The position numbers and the translations under genes are program-made. The notes below the pieces were generated by a model. That model was not told the DNA's origin and searched no databases. It saw only the letters and a list, made by a program, of their open reading frames with translations. A stretch of 58,636 nt of DNA from Flavobacterium xueshanense (GTDB lineage Bacteria > Bacteroidota > Bacteroidia > Flavobacteriales > Flavobacteriaceae): contig NZ_FONQ01000020.1 in NCBI RefSeq assembly GCF_900112975.1, positions 1-58,636 of the forward strand. Direction: 5' to 3'. Shown piece by piece: positions 8,989 through 17,340 of the stretch. Numbering within the stretch: position 1 is the stretch's first letter; each line of letters opens with the position of its first letter.

Positions 8989-9017
8989 GTTTTCAGTCGC
9001 AGTTTTCAGTTTTCAGG
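8989..9017 (+). repeat. Three short GTTTTCAG repeats
   Basis: The octamer GTTTTCAG occurs at 8989-8996, 9002-9009 and 9009-9016 in the 73-bp gap between tsaC and cca. Short degenerate tandem repeats of this kind are common in flavobacterial intergenic DNA. No function is visible. Confidence 0.55.
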
Positions 9018-9055
9018 ACTTAAAACCTTAAACTTCAAAATTTAAACACACAAGA

Positions 9056-10483
9056 ATGAATATTAAAACTTCCTATAAAGAGTTTTTAAACAATAAAATT
9101 TTCGAGGTCATCTCTCAAGCTTCCCAAGAACTTAACGTTGACAGTTATGTGATTGGTGGTTTCGTAAGAGATTTACTTTTGAAAAGAGACTTTAAAAAAG
9201 ACATTGACATTGTTGCTGTTGGCAGCGGAATCGAATTGGCTTTAAAAGTTTCTCAACTACTTCCTAACAAACCAAAAGTTCAAGTTTTCAAAACCTACGG
9301 AACAGCGATGTTGCGTTTTGAAGACACCGAAATTGAATTCGTAGGCGCCAGAAAAGAATCCTATAATCTCGATAGCCGAAACCCCGTTGTAGAAAACGGA
9401 ACATTGGAAGACGACCAAAATCGCCGCGATTTCACTATAAACGCTTTGGCTTTATCCTTAAACGCAAAGAATTTCGGAGAATTATCCGATCCTTTCAATG
9501 GACTGGAAGATTTAAAACACAAAATAATCAGAACACCTTTAGACCCAGATATTACTTTTTCTGATGATCCGTTACGCATGTTGAGAGGGATTCGTTTTGC
9601 GAACCAATTGGGGTTTGAAATTGAAGGAAATTCGTTGAACTCTATAACCAAAAACGCAGACCGAATCAAAATCATTTCCGGAGAACGCATTGTTGATGAA
9701 TTGAATAAAATACTTTTGACAGACAAACCTTCTGTAGGTTTCTTGTTGTTGTATAAAACTGGACTTTTAGATATTATTCTTCCAGAACTGACTGCTCTGA
9801 ATCAAGTTGAAGAAATTGAAGGCCATACACATAAAAATAATTTTTATCACACGCTGGAAGTTGTAGACAATATTTGTCCGAATACTGATGATGTTTGGTT
9901 GCGCTGGTCAGCATTATTGCACGATATTGGAAAAGCACCAACGAAACGCTTTAATAAAAAGCAAGGCTGGACTTTTCATGGACATGAATTTCTTGGTGGA
10001 AAAATGGCGAAGAAGATATTTGAGCGTTTGCACATGCCATTGAATCACAAAATGAAATTTGTACAAAAAATGGTCATGATGAGCTCACGTCCGATTGTTT
10101 TATCTCAGGATACGGTTACGGATTCTGCGGTGCGCCGTTTAGTTTTTGATGCTGGAGAAGATGTTGAGAATTTAATGACATTATGCGAAGCGGATATCAC
10201 TACCAAAAACCCAAATAAATTCAAAAAGTATCATAGCAACTTCGAAATCGTCCGCAAGAAAATTGTGGAAGTCGAAGAACGTGATCAGGTGCGAAATTTC
10301 CAGCCGCCTATCTCGGGAGAAGAAATTATGGAAATATTCAACTTGAAACCATCCAAAGAAATTGGGATATTAAAAGAAGCGGTAAAAGAAGCCATTATAG
10401 AAGGTGAAATCCCAAATGAATATCAAGCGGCTTATGATTTTGTTTTAAAAAGAGGAGAGAAATTAGGGCTAAATAAAGTTTAA
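9056..10483 (+). CDS. cca: CCA-adding tRNA nucleotidyltransferase with HD domain
   Basis: The 475-residue class II nucleotidyltransferase adds or repairs the 3' CCA of tRNAs. The head domain shows VIGGFVRDLLL and KDIDIV with the metal-binding D49xD51. These are followed by RRDFTINALAL and DPLRMLRGIRFANQLGF, the neck that selects C and A. After about residue 280 an HD phosphohydrolase domain follows (WSALLHDIGKAPTKRF, HGHEFLGG), as in many bacterial poly(A)/CCA enzymes. The gene lies 73 bp downstream of tsaC on the same strand. Length and motifs are complete. Confidence 0.94.
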   Translation: MNIKTSYKEFLNNKIFEVISQASQELNVDSYVIGGFVRDLLLKRDFKKDIDIVAVGSGIELALKVSQLLPNKPKVQVFKTYGTAMLRFEDTEIEFVGARKESYNLDSRNPVVENGTLEDDQNRRDFTINALALSLNAKNFGELSDPFNGLEDLKHKIIRTPLDPDITFSDDPLRMLRGIRFANQLGFEIEGNSLNSITKNADRIKIISGERIVDELNKILLTDKPSVGFLLLYKTGLLDIILPELTALNQVEEIEGHTHKNNFYHTLEVVDNICPNTDDVWLRWSALLHDIGKAPTKRFNKKQGWTFHGHEFLGGKMAKKIFERLHMPLNHKMKFVQKMVMMSSRPIVLSQDTVTDSAVRRLVFDAGEDVENLMTLCEADITTKNPNKFKKYHSNFEIVRKKIVEVEERDQVRNFQPPISGEEIMEIFNLKPSKEIGILKEAVKEAIIEGEIPNEYQAAYDFVLKRGEKLGLNKV

Positions 10484-10540
10484 CTAGTGTTTAGTTTAAA
10501 TTTTTAAAGATTTTATTTAAATTTACTAAAAATTAGAAAC

Positions 10541-10834
10541 ATGAATATTTCCGATTTAAAACGAGATCTGATTAAAAAAATATCTGAAACTGAGGACAGT
10601 GTTTTGTTGCTACAAATCAATGCTTTATTGAACGAAAAAAACGAAAATGAATCAGAAAAAAATATGTCTTCAGTTCATGAACCTGGCTTAAAATATGAAA
10701 GTGTCAGAATCTTTTCAGCAGAAGAACAGCGAAAAATAAACATCGCCTTAAAACAAGTTGAAAATGACGAATTTATTTCTGATGAAGAAGCCCAAATTGA
10801 AATAGAAAAATGGTTCGAAGAACAAGAAAAGTAG
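10541..10834 (+). CDS. Putative antitoxin of a ParE-type module
   Basis: The 97-residue acidic protein starts MNISDLKRDLIKKISETEDS and has a predicted helical N-terminus (LLLQINALLNEKNE). A Glu-rich C-terminus, EEAQIEIEKWFEEQEK, would be the part that wraps the toxin. I do not recognise a named DNA-binding domain, but small N-terminal 'ISDLK..L' proteins of this type commonly precede RelE/ParE toxins in Bacteroidota. The downstream toxin gene starts inside its last 25 bases, so the pair is translationally coupled. The antitoxin would neutralise the toxin and probably repress its own promoter. The role is inferred from position and charge. Confidence 0.75.
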   Translation: MNISDLKRDLIKKISETEDSVLLLQINALLNEKNENESEKNMSSVHEPGLKYESVRIFSAEEQRKINIALKQVENDEFISDEEAQIEIEKWFEEQEK

Positions 10835-11115
10835 TTTGGACTACATTTGCAAGAGAATCAAGAACTGCAATTTTTTTATATTGGAATAAGAGAAATAAAT
10901 CTACGAATTACAGTAAAAAACTTCATTTATTATTTCAAGATTCAATACAACAACTTACGATTTTTCCTGAAAGCTCTATAAAATCTAACAATGAAAATGT
11001 ACGACTCAAAATTGCAAGTCATTTCGAAATTATCTACACTATTTCAGATACTCAAATTTTTGTTTTAGACATTTGGGACACAAGACAAAATCCTCAAAAT
11101 TTTCCAATTCAATAA
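10810..11115 (+). CDS. RelE/ParE-family toxin
   Basis: The 101-residue basic protein fits the ParE/RelE fold: VVWTTFARESRTAIFLYWNK at the N-terminus, RNKSTNYSKKLHLLFQDSI in the helical part, and the C-terminal strands with NVRLKIASHFEIIYTI and FVLDIWDTRQNP. The IWDTRQNP ending is characteristic of the chromosomal Bacteroidota members. ParE proteins poison gyrase and RelE proteins cut ribosome-bound mRNA; which applies is not clear. It starts 25 bases inside the antitoxin gene. Its stop codon is immediately followed by the ATG of the heme A synthase gene, so the module may read through into it. Confidence 0.82.
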   Translation: MVRRTRKVVWTTFARESRTAIFLYWNKRNKSTNYSKKLHLLFQDSIQQLTIFPESSIKSNNENVRLKIASHFEIIYTISDTQIFVLDIWDTRQNPQNFPIQ

Positions 11116-12138
11116 ATGAAAAATAAAAATAAATCCGTAATTATCTGGCTACTTTCAGGATGCTTATTATTGTTTATGATGGTTGTAGTTGGGGGAATTA
11201 CCCGATTGACCAATTCCGGCTTATCCATGACCGACTGGCATTTAGTAACCGATACTTTTCCGCCTTTGACAGAGGAAAAATGGTCGCAAGCTTTTGACGA
11301 ATATAAAAAATTTCCAGAGTATCAAAAAATCAATGTTCATAATGAATTTAAACTCAGTGATTATAAATTTATCTACTTCTGGGAGTGGTTTCACCGCTTT
11401 ATAGGACGAATTATCGGTTTGGCATTTATTGTACCCTTTGTCTATTTCTTGTTCAAGAAACGTCTTTCTACTGAAACTGTTAAAAAATGTGTCATATTGC
11501 TATTTATGGGCGGTTTTCAGGGTTTTCTGGGCTGGTTCATGGTTCGTAGCGGATTAATAGACAATCCGGACGTAAGTCATTTTAGATTGGCATTACATCT
11601 CACATTTGCCTTTATTACTTTTGCTTACACGCTTTGGGTAGCTTTGGATTTAATTTACCCGAACAAAACCGCGGTTATTCAACCATTGCGAAATCTTGCG
11701 CGTGTCGCATTAGTTTTTCTGGTGATCCAAATCATTTATGGCGGTTTTGTTGCCGGTTTAAATGCCGGATTAATTCACAATCATTGGCCTTTAATGAGCG
11801 ACGGACAATTCATTCACGACAGCGTCTTCATTGAAAAAAGCACCTTGTTTTTGAATTTTATTGAAGGAAAAAGCGGCGTTCAATTCGTACATCGAACCAT
11901 GGCGTATGTCGTGGTAGGCTTAATTCTCGCACTTTATTTCACCAGTAAAAAACATATTCTTTCCTCGCTTCAGAAAAAAGGAATTAATATATTGGTGTTG
12001 ATTGTATTTTTGCAGTTCCTATTAGGCGTGTTTACTTTACTTTATAGTGTTCCACTTTGGCTGGGATTATTACATCAAGTAATGGCTTTCTTTTTACTAA
12101 CGGCAATGACATTTACATTACATCGATTATCAAAATAA
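11116..12138 (+). CDS. ctaA: Heme A synthase
   Basis: The 340-residue COX15/CtaA protein oxidises the C8 methyl of heme O to give heme A for aa3-type cytochrome oxidase, in the inner membrane. Eight hydrophobic segments can be counted. Paired heme-ligand histidines appear in the first half (EWFHRFIGRIIG, FRLALHLTFAFITF) and the second half (VQFVHRTMAYVVV, GLLHQVMAFFLL). The early segment GGITRLTNSGLSMTDWHLV is the family signature. The start codon abuts the stop of the toxin gene with no gap, and no separate promoter is seen directly upstream. Confidence 0.94.
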   Translation: MKNKNKSVIIWLLSGCLLLFMMVVVGGITRLTNSGLSMTDWHLVTDTFPPLTEEKWSQAFDEYKKFPEYQKINVHNEFKLSDYKFIYFWEWFHRFIGRIIGLAFIVPFVYFLFKKRLSTETVKKCVILLFMGGFQGFLGWFMVRSGLIDNPDVSHFRLALHLTFAFITFAYTLWVALDLIYPNKTAVIQPLRNLARVALVFLVIQIIYGGFVAGLNAGLIHNHWPLMSDGQFIHDSVFIEKSTLFLNFIEGKSGVQFVHRTMAYVVVGLILALYFTSKKHILSSLQKKGINILVLIVFLQFLLGVFTLLYSVPLWLGLLHQVMAFFLLTAMTFTLHRLSK

Positions 12139-12196
12139 AAGCATAACAACTGTTACACCTGACTATATTGTCGCATTTCTTTGTTTAAAAACATAA

Positions 12197-12970
12197 ATGT
12201 CTAAACTTGCCGCTCAAGATAAATTTCTGGATTTATCAGATTATGGAAGACCATTTGGAAAATTTCTTGCCAATAAATTAAAAGATACGCGCTTCACGCC
12301 TATTCATGTCACCTTTCTTTTTGGTGTTTCAGGCTTGATTGCCATTTATTTTATTTTGGACGGATCTTACTTTTTAGCAGGTTTTTTCATTTTGTTGAAA
12401 TCAGGAATTGATGCTGCAGATGGCGAACTGGCACGATTAAAAAAAACGCCTTCTTACACCGGAAGATATTTAGACAGCGTATTTGATATTATCCTGAATT
12501 TTCTCTTTTTGATGACAATTTGTTACGTTTCAAAAACGAATATCTGGATGACAATTTTGGCCTTTATCGGCATCCAGTTACAAGGCACATTATACAACTA
12601 TTACTATGTCATTTTAAGAAATAAATCAGTTGGCGGAGATACAACCAGTAAAATTTTCGAAAATAAATCTCCTGAAGCTTTACCCGGCGAAACGCAAAAA
12701 TCAGTTGATATTTTATTCCTAATTTATACTATTGTATACGGTACTTTTGATAAAATAATTCACACACTTGATAAAGATGCTTATAAAGTAAAAACGTTTC
12801 CAAACTGGTTTATGACTCTGGTTTCTATCTACGGATTAGGCTTTCAATTATTGATTATAGCTGTAATGTTACCTATGAATTTAATAGAATATATCAGTCC
12901 GTTTTTTATACTTTATACCGCATTAATTTTTGTTATAATTGGTATTCGAAAAGTATTTTTCAAGGTTTAG
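12197..12970 (+). CDS. CDP-alcohol phosphatidyltransferase family protein
   Basis: The 257-residue integral membrane protein has the full catalytic motif DGx2ARx8Gx3Dx3D: it reads DAADGELARLKK, then the Gly and Asp residues of GRYLDSVFD (about residues 74-97). The enzyme transfers a phospho-alcohol from a CDP-activated lipid or headgroup donor to an alcohol acceptor. Several transmembrane helices follow. The member is not an obvious PgsA or PssA, so the product (phosphatidylinositol-like lipid, phosphatidylglycerol or other) is open. It lies 58 bp after ctaA on the same strand. Confidence 0.85.
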   Translation: MSKLAAQDKFLDLSDYGRPFGKFLANKLKDTRFTPIHVTFLFGVSGLIAIYFILDGSYFLAGFFILLKSGIDAADGELARLKKTPSYTGRYLDSVFDIILNFLFLMTICYVSKTNIWMTILAFIGIQLQGTLYNYYYVILRNKSVGGDTTSKIFENKSPEALPGETQKSVDILFLIYTIVYGTFDKIIHTLDKDAYKVKTFPNWFMTLVSIYGLGFQLLIIAVMLPMNLIEYISPFFILYTALIFVIIGIRKVFFKV

Positions 12971-13208
12971 ATTCATTATAGACATAATCTATATCATAGG
13001 CACAAAACACACATTACCAATATTTTAAAAAACTTTACCTCTACTTATAATTTAGTATTTATTTTAATCCCATTTGATACATTGTAACAAAAGGGTGTAA
13101 TGTAATTTATCGGAATTATATAATAGTTCCCTTTAATTGTATAACAATTTTATGGTTTAAAATTGCAAAATTTGTCAAGAACAAATAGTAATTTAAAACT
13201 TGTATATT

Positions 13209-13391
13209 ATGCCAAATTCAAAAGAGATTGAAGGAAACTGGAATGAGTTAAAAGGAAAACTTAAACAAAAATTTGCCGATTTGACGGATGATGATTTATT
13301 ATACGATGAAGGTAAAGAAGATGAAATGTGGGGTAAATTACAACAAAAATTAGGCAAGACACAAAAAGAAATTAAATCATTACTTGATTAA
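13209..13391 (+). CDS. CsbD-family stress protein
   Basis: The 60-residue hydrophilic protein reads [17 protein letters not shown] near its start, then [20 protein letters not shown] and [16 protein letters not shown]. This is the CsbD-like four-helix fold of small, abundant general-stress proteins whose biochemical role is unknown. The frame is open three codons upstream from a TTG at 13200, but the ATG at 13209 gives the normal N-terminus [11 protein letters not shown]. The 229 bp before it contain no clear TAnnTTTG element, so it may depend on another sigma factor. It stands alone, convergent with the LytTR gene. Confidence 0.88.
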   Translation: MPNSKEIEGNWNELKGKLKQKFADLTDDDLLYDEGKEDEMWGKLQQKLGKTQKEIKSLLD

Positions 13392-13499
13392 TTTTTAAAT
13401 CCTAAACTTACATAAACTGCTTCAATTGCAAGCGTCAAAATTTTTCCTTTTCAGGATTTTTTTAACCGCATTTGAAACAGTTTTTTTTACGCTCTAAAA

Positions 13500-14267
13500 C
13501 TACCCAATCCAGGTTTTAAAATCAGAAACTTTTTCCCTGCTTACAATCACTTCTTCTTCTTTAAAAGATGGCAAAATAACTTTCAAACGGGAGTTACTGT
13601 ACAACACAATTTCCTTAATTGCTTTCAACGGAATTATAAATTTTCTACTGATTCGAAAGAAATCTCCGGGATCCAATTCCTGCTCTAAAAGTTCCAAAGT
13701 ACATTCGATTAAATAATTCCTGTTATCAAAAGTATGTATGTATGTTCCTTTATTTTCACTAAAAAAACATTCGATTTCCTCTATTGAAATCACTTTCAAA
13801 TGTTGGCCTATTTTTACAGTAAACCTTTTTTTATAGTTTTTCTCAAACGGATTAGTCAGCATCTTTTTGATTTGCTCAAAATCAATTCCAATGCTTTGTG
13901 GTTGTATTTCCTGTTTTGGCAAAAGGGATTTAAATTTGGCAACAGCAATTTCAAGATCATCTTCATCAATAGGTTTTAAAAGATAATCGATACTGTTCAA
14001 TTTGAAAGCGCGAAGGGCATATTCATCATAAGCCGTTGTGAAAATTACGGCACTCTTAATTTCAACTTTTTCAAATATTTCAAATGATAACCCATCCGAC
14101 AATTGAATGTCAAGAAAAATCAAATCCGGATGTTCATTTTTAGAAAACCAATCAAGTGCTTCTTCTACGGAATGTAACATCACTCCTACTTTCAAATTTA
14201 GTTTTTCAAGTTTTCTTTGCAGTAATCTGGCAGCTGGTTTTTCGTCTTCTATTATTATTGTAGTCAT
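13500..14267 (-). CDS. LytTR-type response regulator
   Basis: The 255-residue regulator has an N-terminal receiver (IIIEDEKPAARLL, phospho-acceptor D53 in LIFLDIQLSDG, signal-transmitting Lys in DYLLKPIDEDDLE). The C-terminal LytTR DNA-binding domain (about residues 145-255) shows RFTVKIGQHLKVISIEEIE and FFRISRKFIIPLKAI. It partners the LytS-type histidine kinase at 15091-16425, with two small 2TM membrane proteins encoded between them on the same strand. LytTR proteins usually bind paired direct repeats near target promoters; I did not recognise such repeats here. Confidence 0.93.
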   Translation of the reverse strand: MTTIIIEDEKPAARLLQRKLEKLNLKVGVMLHSVEEALDWFSKNEHPDLIFLDIQLSDGLSFEIFEKVEIKSAVIFTTAYDEYALRAFKLNSIDYLLKPIDEDDLEIAVAKFKSLLPKQEIQPQSIGIDFEQIKKMLTNPFEKNYKKRFTVKIGQHLKVISIEEIECFFSENKGTYIHTFDNRNYLIECTLELLEQELDPGDFFRISRKFIIPLKAIKEIVLYSNSRLKVILPSFKEEEVIVSREKVSDFKTWIG

Positions 14268-14335
14268 TTAATGTTGAATGATTTGTTTGTTGAATATGTT
14301 ATTTGTTTAACGCAAACTGCGACAGAATACTTATT

Positions 14336-14671
14336 TCACTCCCATTTTTCACTTTTCTCTTTCTCCATCAACTCCCTGATTTTTTTCTCTTCCCAATTTC
14401 TTCCAAAAATCCAATTGGGCAAGAAAACAGTAAATCCGTGTGCCACTATTCCTATTCCCCAAACGAATGCGGTAAAGAAATTCTCTATTTTGAAATAGCT
14501 TTCTCCTGGATCCAAGTCTCTAATATTGATGAATACAATCATTATATTTATGACTATATACACTATTAAATGCGTATAAAAACCTTTTAATCGCTTTACT
14601 TCACGTTGGGCGGCTGCATACTTATCTTCCGGTTGGAATTCTCCAAACTCAAAATTATAATTTCTTTTCAT
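14336..14671 (-). CDS. 2TM-domain small membrane protein
   Basis: The product is about 111 residues with the 2TM signature: REVKRLKGFYTHLIVYIVIN (helix 1), FVWGIGIVAHGFTVF (helix 2) and the basic tail FGRNWEEKKIRELMEKEKSE. The start was set at MKRNYNFEF; a longer start at 14692 (MTLNNTK) is possible. The domain recurs in the next gene and at the C-terminus of the sensor kinase, so the region holds three related copies. Family members are small inner-membrane proteins of unknown biochemical role, often next to LytS/LytTR pairs, where they may modulate the sensor. Confidence 0.82.
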   Translation of the reverse strand: MKRNYNFEFGEFQPEDKYAAAQREVKRLKGFYTHLIVYIVINIMIVFINIRDLDPGESYFKIENFFTAFVWGIGIVAHGFTVFLPNWIFGRNWEEKKIRELMEKEKSEKWE

Positions 14672-14740
14672 TTTGGTATTATTAAGTGTCATTAAAATTA
14701 AAAACAAAAGCAATTCTATTTTTATGTAAAAACCGGTGGC

Positions 14741-15046
14741 TTACGTCCAAGTATCTTTTCTCCCATTTTCTTTATCCATCATTTCCTTAATTTTTTGGTT
14801 TTCCCAATTTTTACCAAAAAATGGCATATAATTAAAGACTTTCATTCCATGAAAAATCACTCCAATTCCCCACCCTAACATAGGCCAAAAAAACCATAAA
14901 TGCTCGGGAGTTGTCACTAAATTTATGGTTAGGAGAGCAATATTAAAGACAACATAGGCTGTCAAATTCCCATAGAAACCCTTAATTTCTTCAACTTGTT
15001 TTTTCGCTTCAAAATAGCGCTCTTCATTTTGACATGTATTTTTCAT
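14741..15046 (-). CDS. 2TM-domain small membrane protein
   Basis: The 101-residue protein has the same pattern as its neighbours: AKKQVEEIKGFYGNLTAYVV, then LGWGIGVIFHGMKVFNY and FGKNWENQKIKEMMDKENG. Two membrane helices sit at about residues 28-48 and 58-78, with both ends expected in the cytoplasm. It lies 44 bp downstream of the kinase-2TM gene and 69 bp before the next 2TM gene. It resembles the kinase's C-terminal domain closely (shared KGFYGNL and WG.G...H..KVF), consistent with local duplication. Confidence 0.85.
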   Translation of the reverse strand: MKNTCQNEERYFEAKKQVEEIKGFYGNLTAYVVFNIALLTINLVTTPEHLWFFWPMLGWGIGVIFHGMKVFNYMPFFGKNWENQKIKEMMDKENGRKDTWT

Positions 15047-15090
15047 GATTCTTTATTTAAATTTTTCTACATTTAAAATGCATCTGATTC

Positions 15091-16425
15091 TTATCTCCAA
15101 GTTTGCTCATGCTCTTCTTTGCGCAAAATTTCCTGAATTTTTCTTTCTTCCCAATTGGAACTGTAACCAAAAACCTTGAATGCATGCATCGTCAATCCAA
15201 ATCCCCATCCGGCTGCAGAAAACCAAAACCATTGAAAATGTGGTGAAAACGTTAAATTGATATAGATTAGAAATGGAATCACACAACAGTAAGAAATCAA
15301 GTTTCCATAGAATCCTTTAAGCTCGTCCACTCTTTTTTTGGCTCTGTAATAAGCACTATTTTCATCCGTGTTTGTAGTTGTTTCCATAATCGTAATTTGT
15401 TTCGTCAAAATGGGTATTTTAACCGTAAATGTTTTTTCGTTTTGAGCAATCAAAACTTTTCTATTGGTTATGATTCCATATCGGTTGATGATATTTTGCA
15501 AACCAACTCCTTGACGCTCCTGCAAAACTTCTTTCTTTTGATAATCGTTTTGAACTGCCAGATAATCGCCCTCCACATAAATCCTGATGTGCAACGGCCT
15601 TTGCTCACTGACCACATTATGTTTTACCGTGTTTTCTAATAATAATTGTAAAGAAAGCGGAACAACCTTAGCCTCGGGACTAATATCAGTTGCAGGTAAT
15701 TCATAAAATAAGCTATTCTCAAAACGCATTTTCAGCAGGTTCATGTAGGTTTTGGCGAAAGCCAATTCTTCTTCTACAGAAATTAATTCTTTATCTTTTT
15801 GCTCTAATACATATCTGTAAATTTTGGACAAGGAAGTCGTAAATCGTTGTGCATTGTCTGGATTTTCTTCGATCAAAGAACTTAAGACATTCAAACTATT
15901 GAAAAGAAAATGAGGATCAATTTGGTTCTTTAAACTTTCAAACTTCGCATTTGCTGTTCCTGCGATGATTTTCTGTTCTTTGACTTTATTTTCATTGTAA
16001 GCTTTATAAAAATGCAAAGCGTGAACGCCTAACAATACAATAAAAGTAATAATTGATGATTCTATATAAGCCTGAGGAGTTTCATTGGACAAAAATTCTA
16101 AAAATGAGTTTCTCTCGATAATTACTTTTATAAAAATTCGCAACAAAAAAATCACAAATAAGGTGAGAAAAAAAGAACTGACAAACCCAATTAGTATCCG
16201 TTTTGGAGCGTAAATATTATCTTTAAAAACTTTGTCTAAAAATACGAACAACGCAGCATTTACAAAATACAAAGTAACACTATAAAGCATACAATATAAA
16301 AAGTAAACGTACAATCTAGGACTAAACACCTCACTCCCAACAGTAATAAATTCAATAAGAAACGACACTAAAAAAATTATAACCCCAATAAATAAAGCTT
16401 TTAGTAATTGTGGTTTTATATACAT
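15091..16425 (-). CDS. LytS-type sensor histidine kinase fused to a C-terminal 2TM domain
   Basis: The 444-residue protein has about four N-terminal membrane helices (within residues 8-140) and a His_kinase domain with the phospho-acceptor H172 in KNQIDPHFLFNSLNVL. It then has an atypical ATPase domain (LLLENTVKHNVV, GVGLQNIINRYG) ending near residue 341. From residue 347 a complete 2TM domain follows (RAKKRVDELKGFYGNL, GWGFGLTMHAFKVFG, NWEERKIQEILRKEE). The junction reads ILTKQITIMETTTNT, and the Q343 codon CAA (15399-15397) is one base from TAA. Kinase and 2TM gene were therefore probably separate once. It works with the LytTR regulator at 13500-14267. Confidence 0.88.
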   Translation of the reverse strand: MYIKPQLLKALFIGVIIFLVSFLIEFITVGSEVFSPRLYVYFLYCMLYSVTLYFVNAALFVFLDKVFKDNIYAPKRILIGFVSSFFLTLFVIFLLRIFIKVIIERNSFLEFLSNETPQAYIESSIITFIVLLGVHALHFYKAYNENKVKEQKIIAGTANAKFESLKNQIDPHFLFNSLNVLSSLIEENPDNAQRFTTSLSKIYRYVLEQKDKELISVEEELAFAKTYMNLLKMRFENSLFYELPATDISPEAKVVPLSLQLLLENTVKHNVVSEQRPLHIRIYVEGDYLAVQNDYQKKEVLQERQGVGLQNIINRYGIITNRKVLIAQNEKTFTVKIPILTKQITIMETTTNTDENSAYYRAKKRVDELKGFYGNLISYCCVIPFLIYINLTFSPHFQWFWFSAAGWGFGLTMHAFKVFGYSSNWEERKIQEILRKEEHEQTWR

Positions 16426-16499
16426 TATTCTCTTTTTTTCAATAGTTTTTATTCTCTATTTTGTTCATTAAAATGACTAATTCGAAACAACCAACTGAG

Positions 16500-17120
16500 T
16501 TATTTACAGTTTTTCTCTGCTGCGATAGCTCTGTCCAATCCCCATTTTGGAGAAAAAGGTGTTTCAGGTTTAAAAGTAGCAAAAAGTCCAATAGCTTTTT
16601 CAATTTGCGCACACATTGGCTTCGTGTCTGTTCCCCAAAATTGAGCTCCACCAATTTCAAATTCGGCTTTACCAAAAACAACTCTTGGGTTTTCCGGAGC
16701 AATTGCCTGTGCTTTTCCGTACAATTCCATAACCGTACCAGATAATTTTTGTCCGTTTGTCATTGGGTCAAAAGCAATCCAAGCCGTATGAATCATTGCT
16801 TGCATGACCAATAATTCGGCATTATTTGGATTTTTATCCATTTCTATATCTAATGATTTTTGCGCTTTCGAAAGTAATAAATTCATTTGATCTTTATCTT
16901 TTGTTTTAAAAGCAGTCGTAGTATTCACCAATGCAACATAATAATTTGGCAACCAACTTGTTTTTTCAGCACCAGCAATTCTTTCAAACAAATCAGAAGC
17001 TTCATTGTTTTTTCCTTCGCCCCATAATTGAAACGCCTTTCCCATACCTTGTTCAAATTGCCCTTGAGCCGATAATAAACTACAGATAAAAAATGCGATT
17101 GTTGTGATAATTTTAGTCAT
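16500..17120 (-). CDS. Secreted TPR-like protein of unknown function
   Basis: The 206-residue protein starts with a signal peptide (ITTIAFFICSLLSAQGQ, cleavage near residue 20). It continues with helical repeats resembling tetratricopeptide units, for example AFQLWGEGKNNEASDLFERI and AELLVMQAMIHTAW, and then ELYGKAQAIAPENPRVVFGK. The C-terminal part has two Cys (PMCAQIEKAIG and the final NCK) that could pair in the periplasm. Such proteins commonly serve as interaction platforms in Bacteroidota. It lies between the TonB receptor gene (upstream on this strand) and the sensor kinase gene. Confidence 0.75.
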   Translation of the reverse strand: MTKIITTIAFFICSLLSAQGQFEQGMGKAFQLWGEGKNNEASDLFERIAGAEKTSWLPNYYVALVNTTTAFKTKDKDQMNLLLSKAQKSLDIEMDKNPNNAELLVMQAMIHTAWIAFDPMTNGQKLSGTVMELYGKAQAIAPENPRVVFGKAEFEIGGAQFWGTDTKPMCAQIEKAIGLFATFKPETPFSPKWGLDRAIAAEKNCK

Positions 17121-17258
17121 GATTTCTTGTTTTTAATGGTTGTTTTTTTGATGATTGAAACATTGTGTTATTTATACTTCAAAAGTATCTCGGTTTTCAT
17201 TGGATTAAAATTTATAAATACTGAACTGTCAATTTTGATGGATGAATTGTGATTTAGT

Positions 17259-17287
17259 CGAAAGTCATAAAGCCGAAAGTCATAAAG
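17259..17287. repeat. Two direct copies of CGAAAGTCATAAAG
   Basis: The 14-mer occurs at 17259-17272 and 17274-17287, one base apart, in the 220-bp gap downstream of the TonB receptor gene. It looks like a remnant of a short tandem repeat. No role is visible. Confidence 0.6.
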
Positions 17288-17340
17288 TGGAATGAATTTC
17301 CGTTTAATAGGATTTTATACTTTTGACATAATCGTCATTT

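Noticed and set aside
14271..14569. Plus-strand frames opposite the first 2TM gene
   Set aside because: They are antisense to a clear 2TM domain gene and have no protein-family features.
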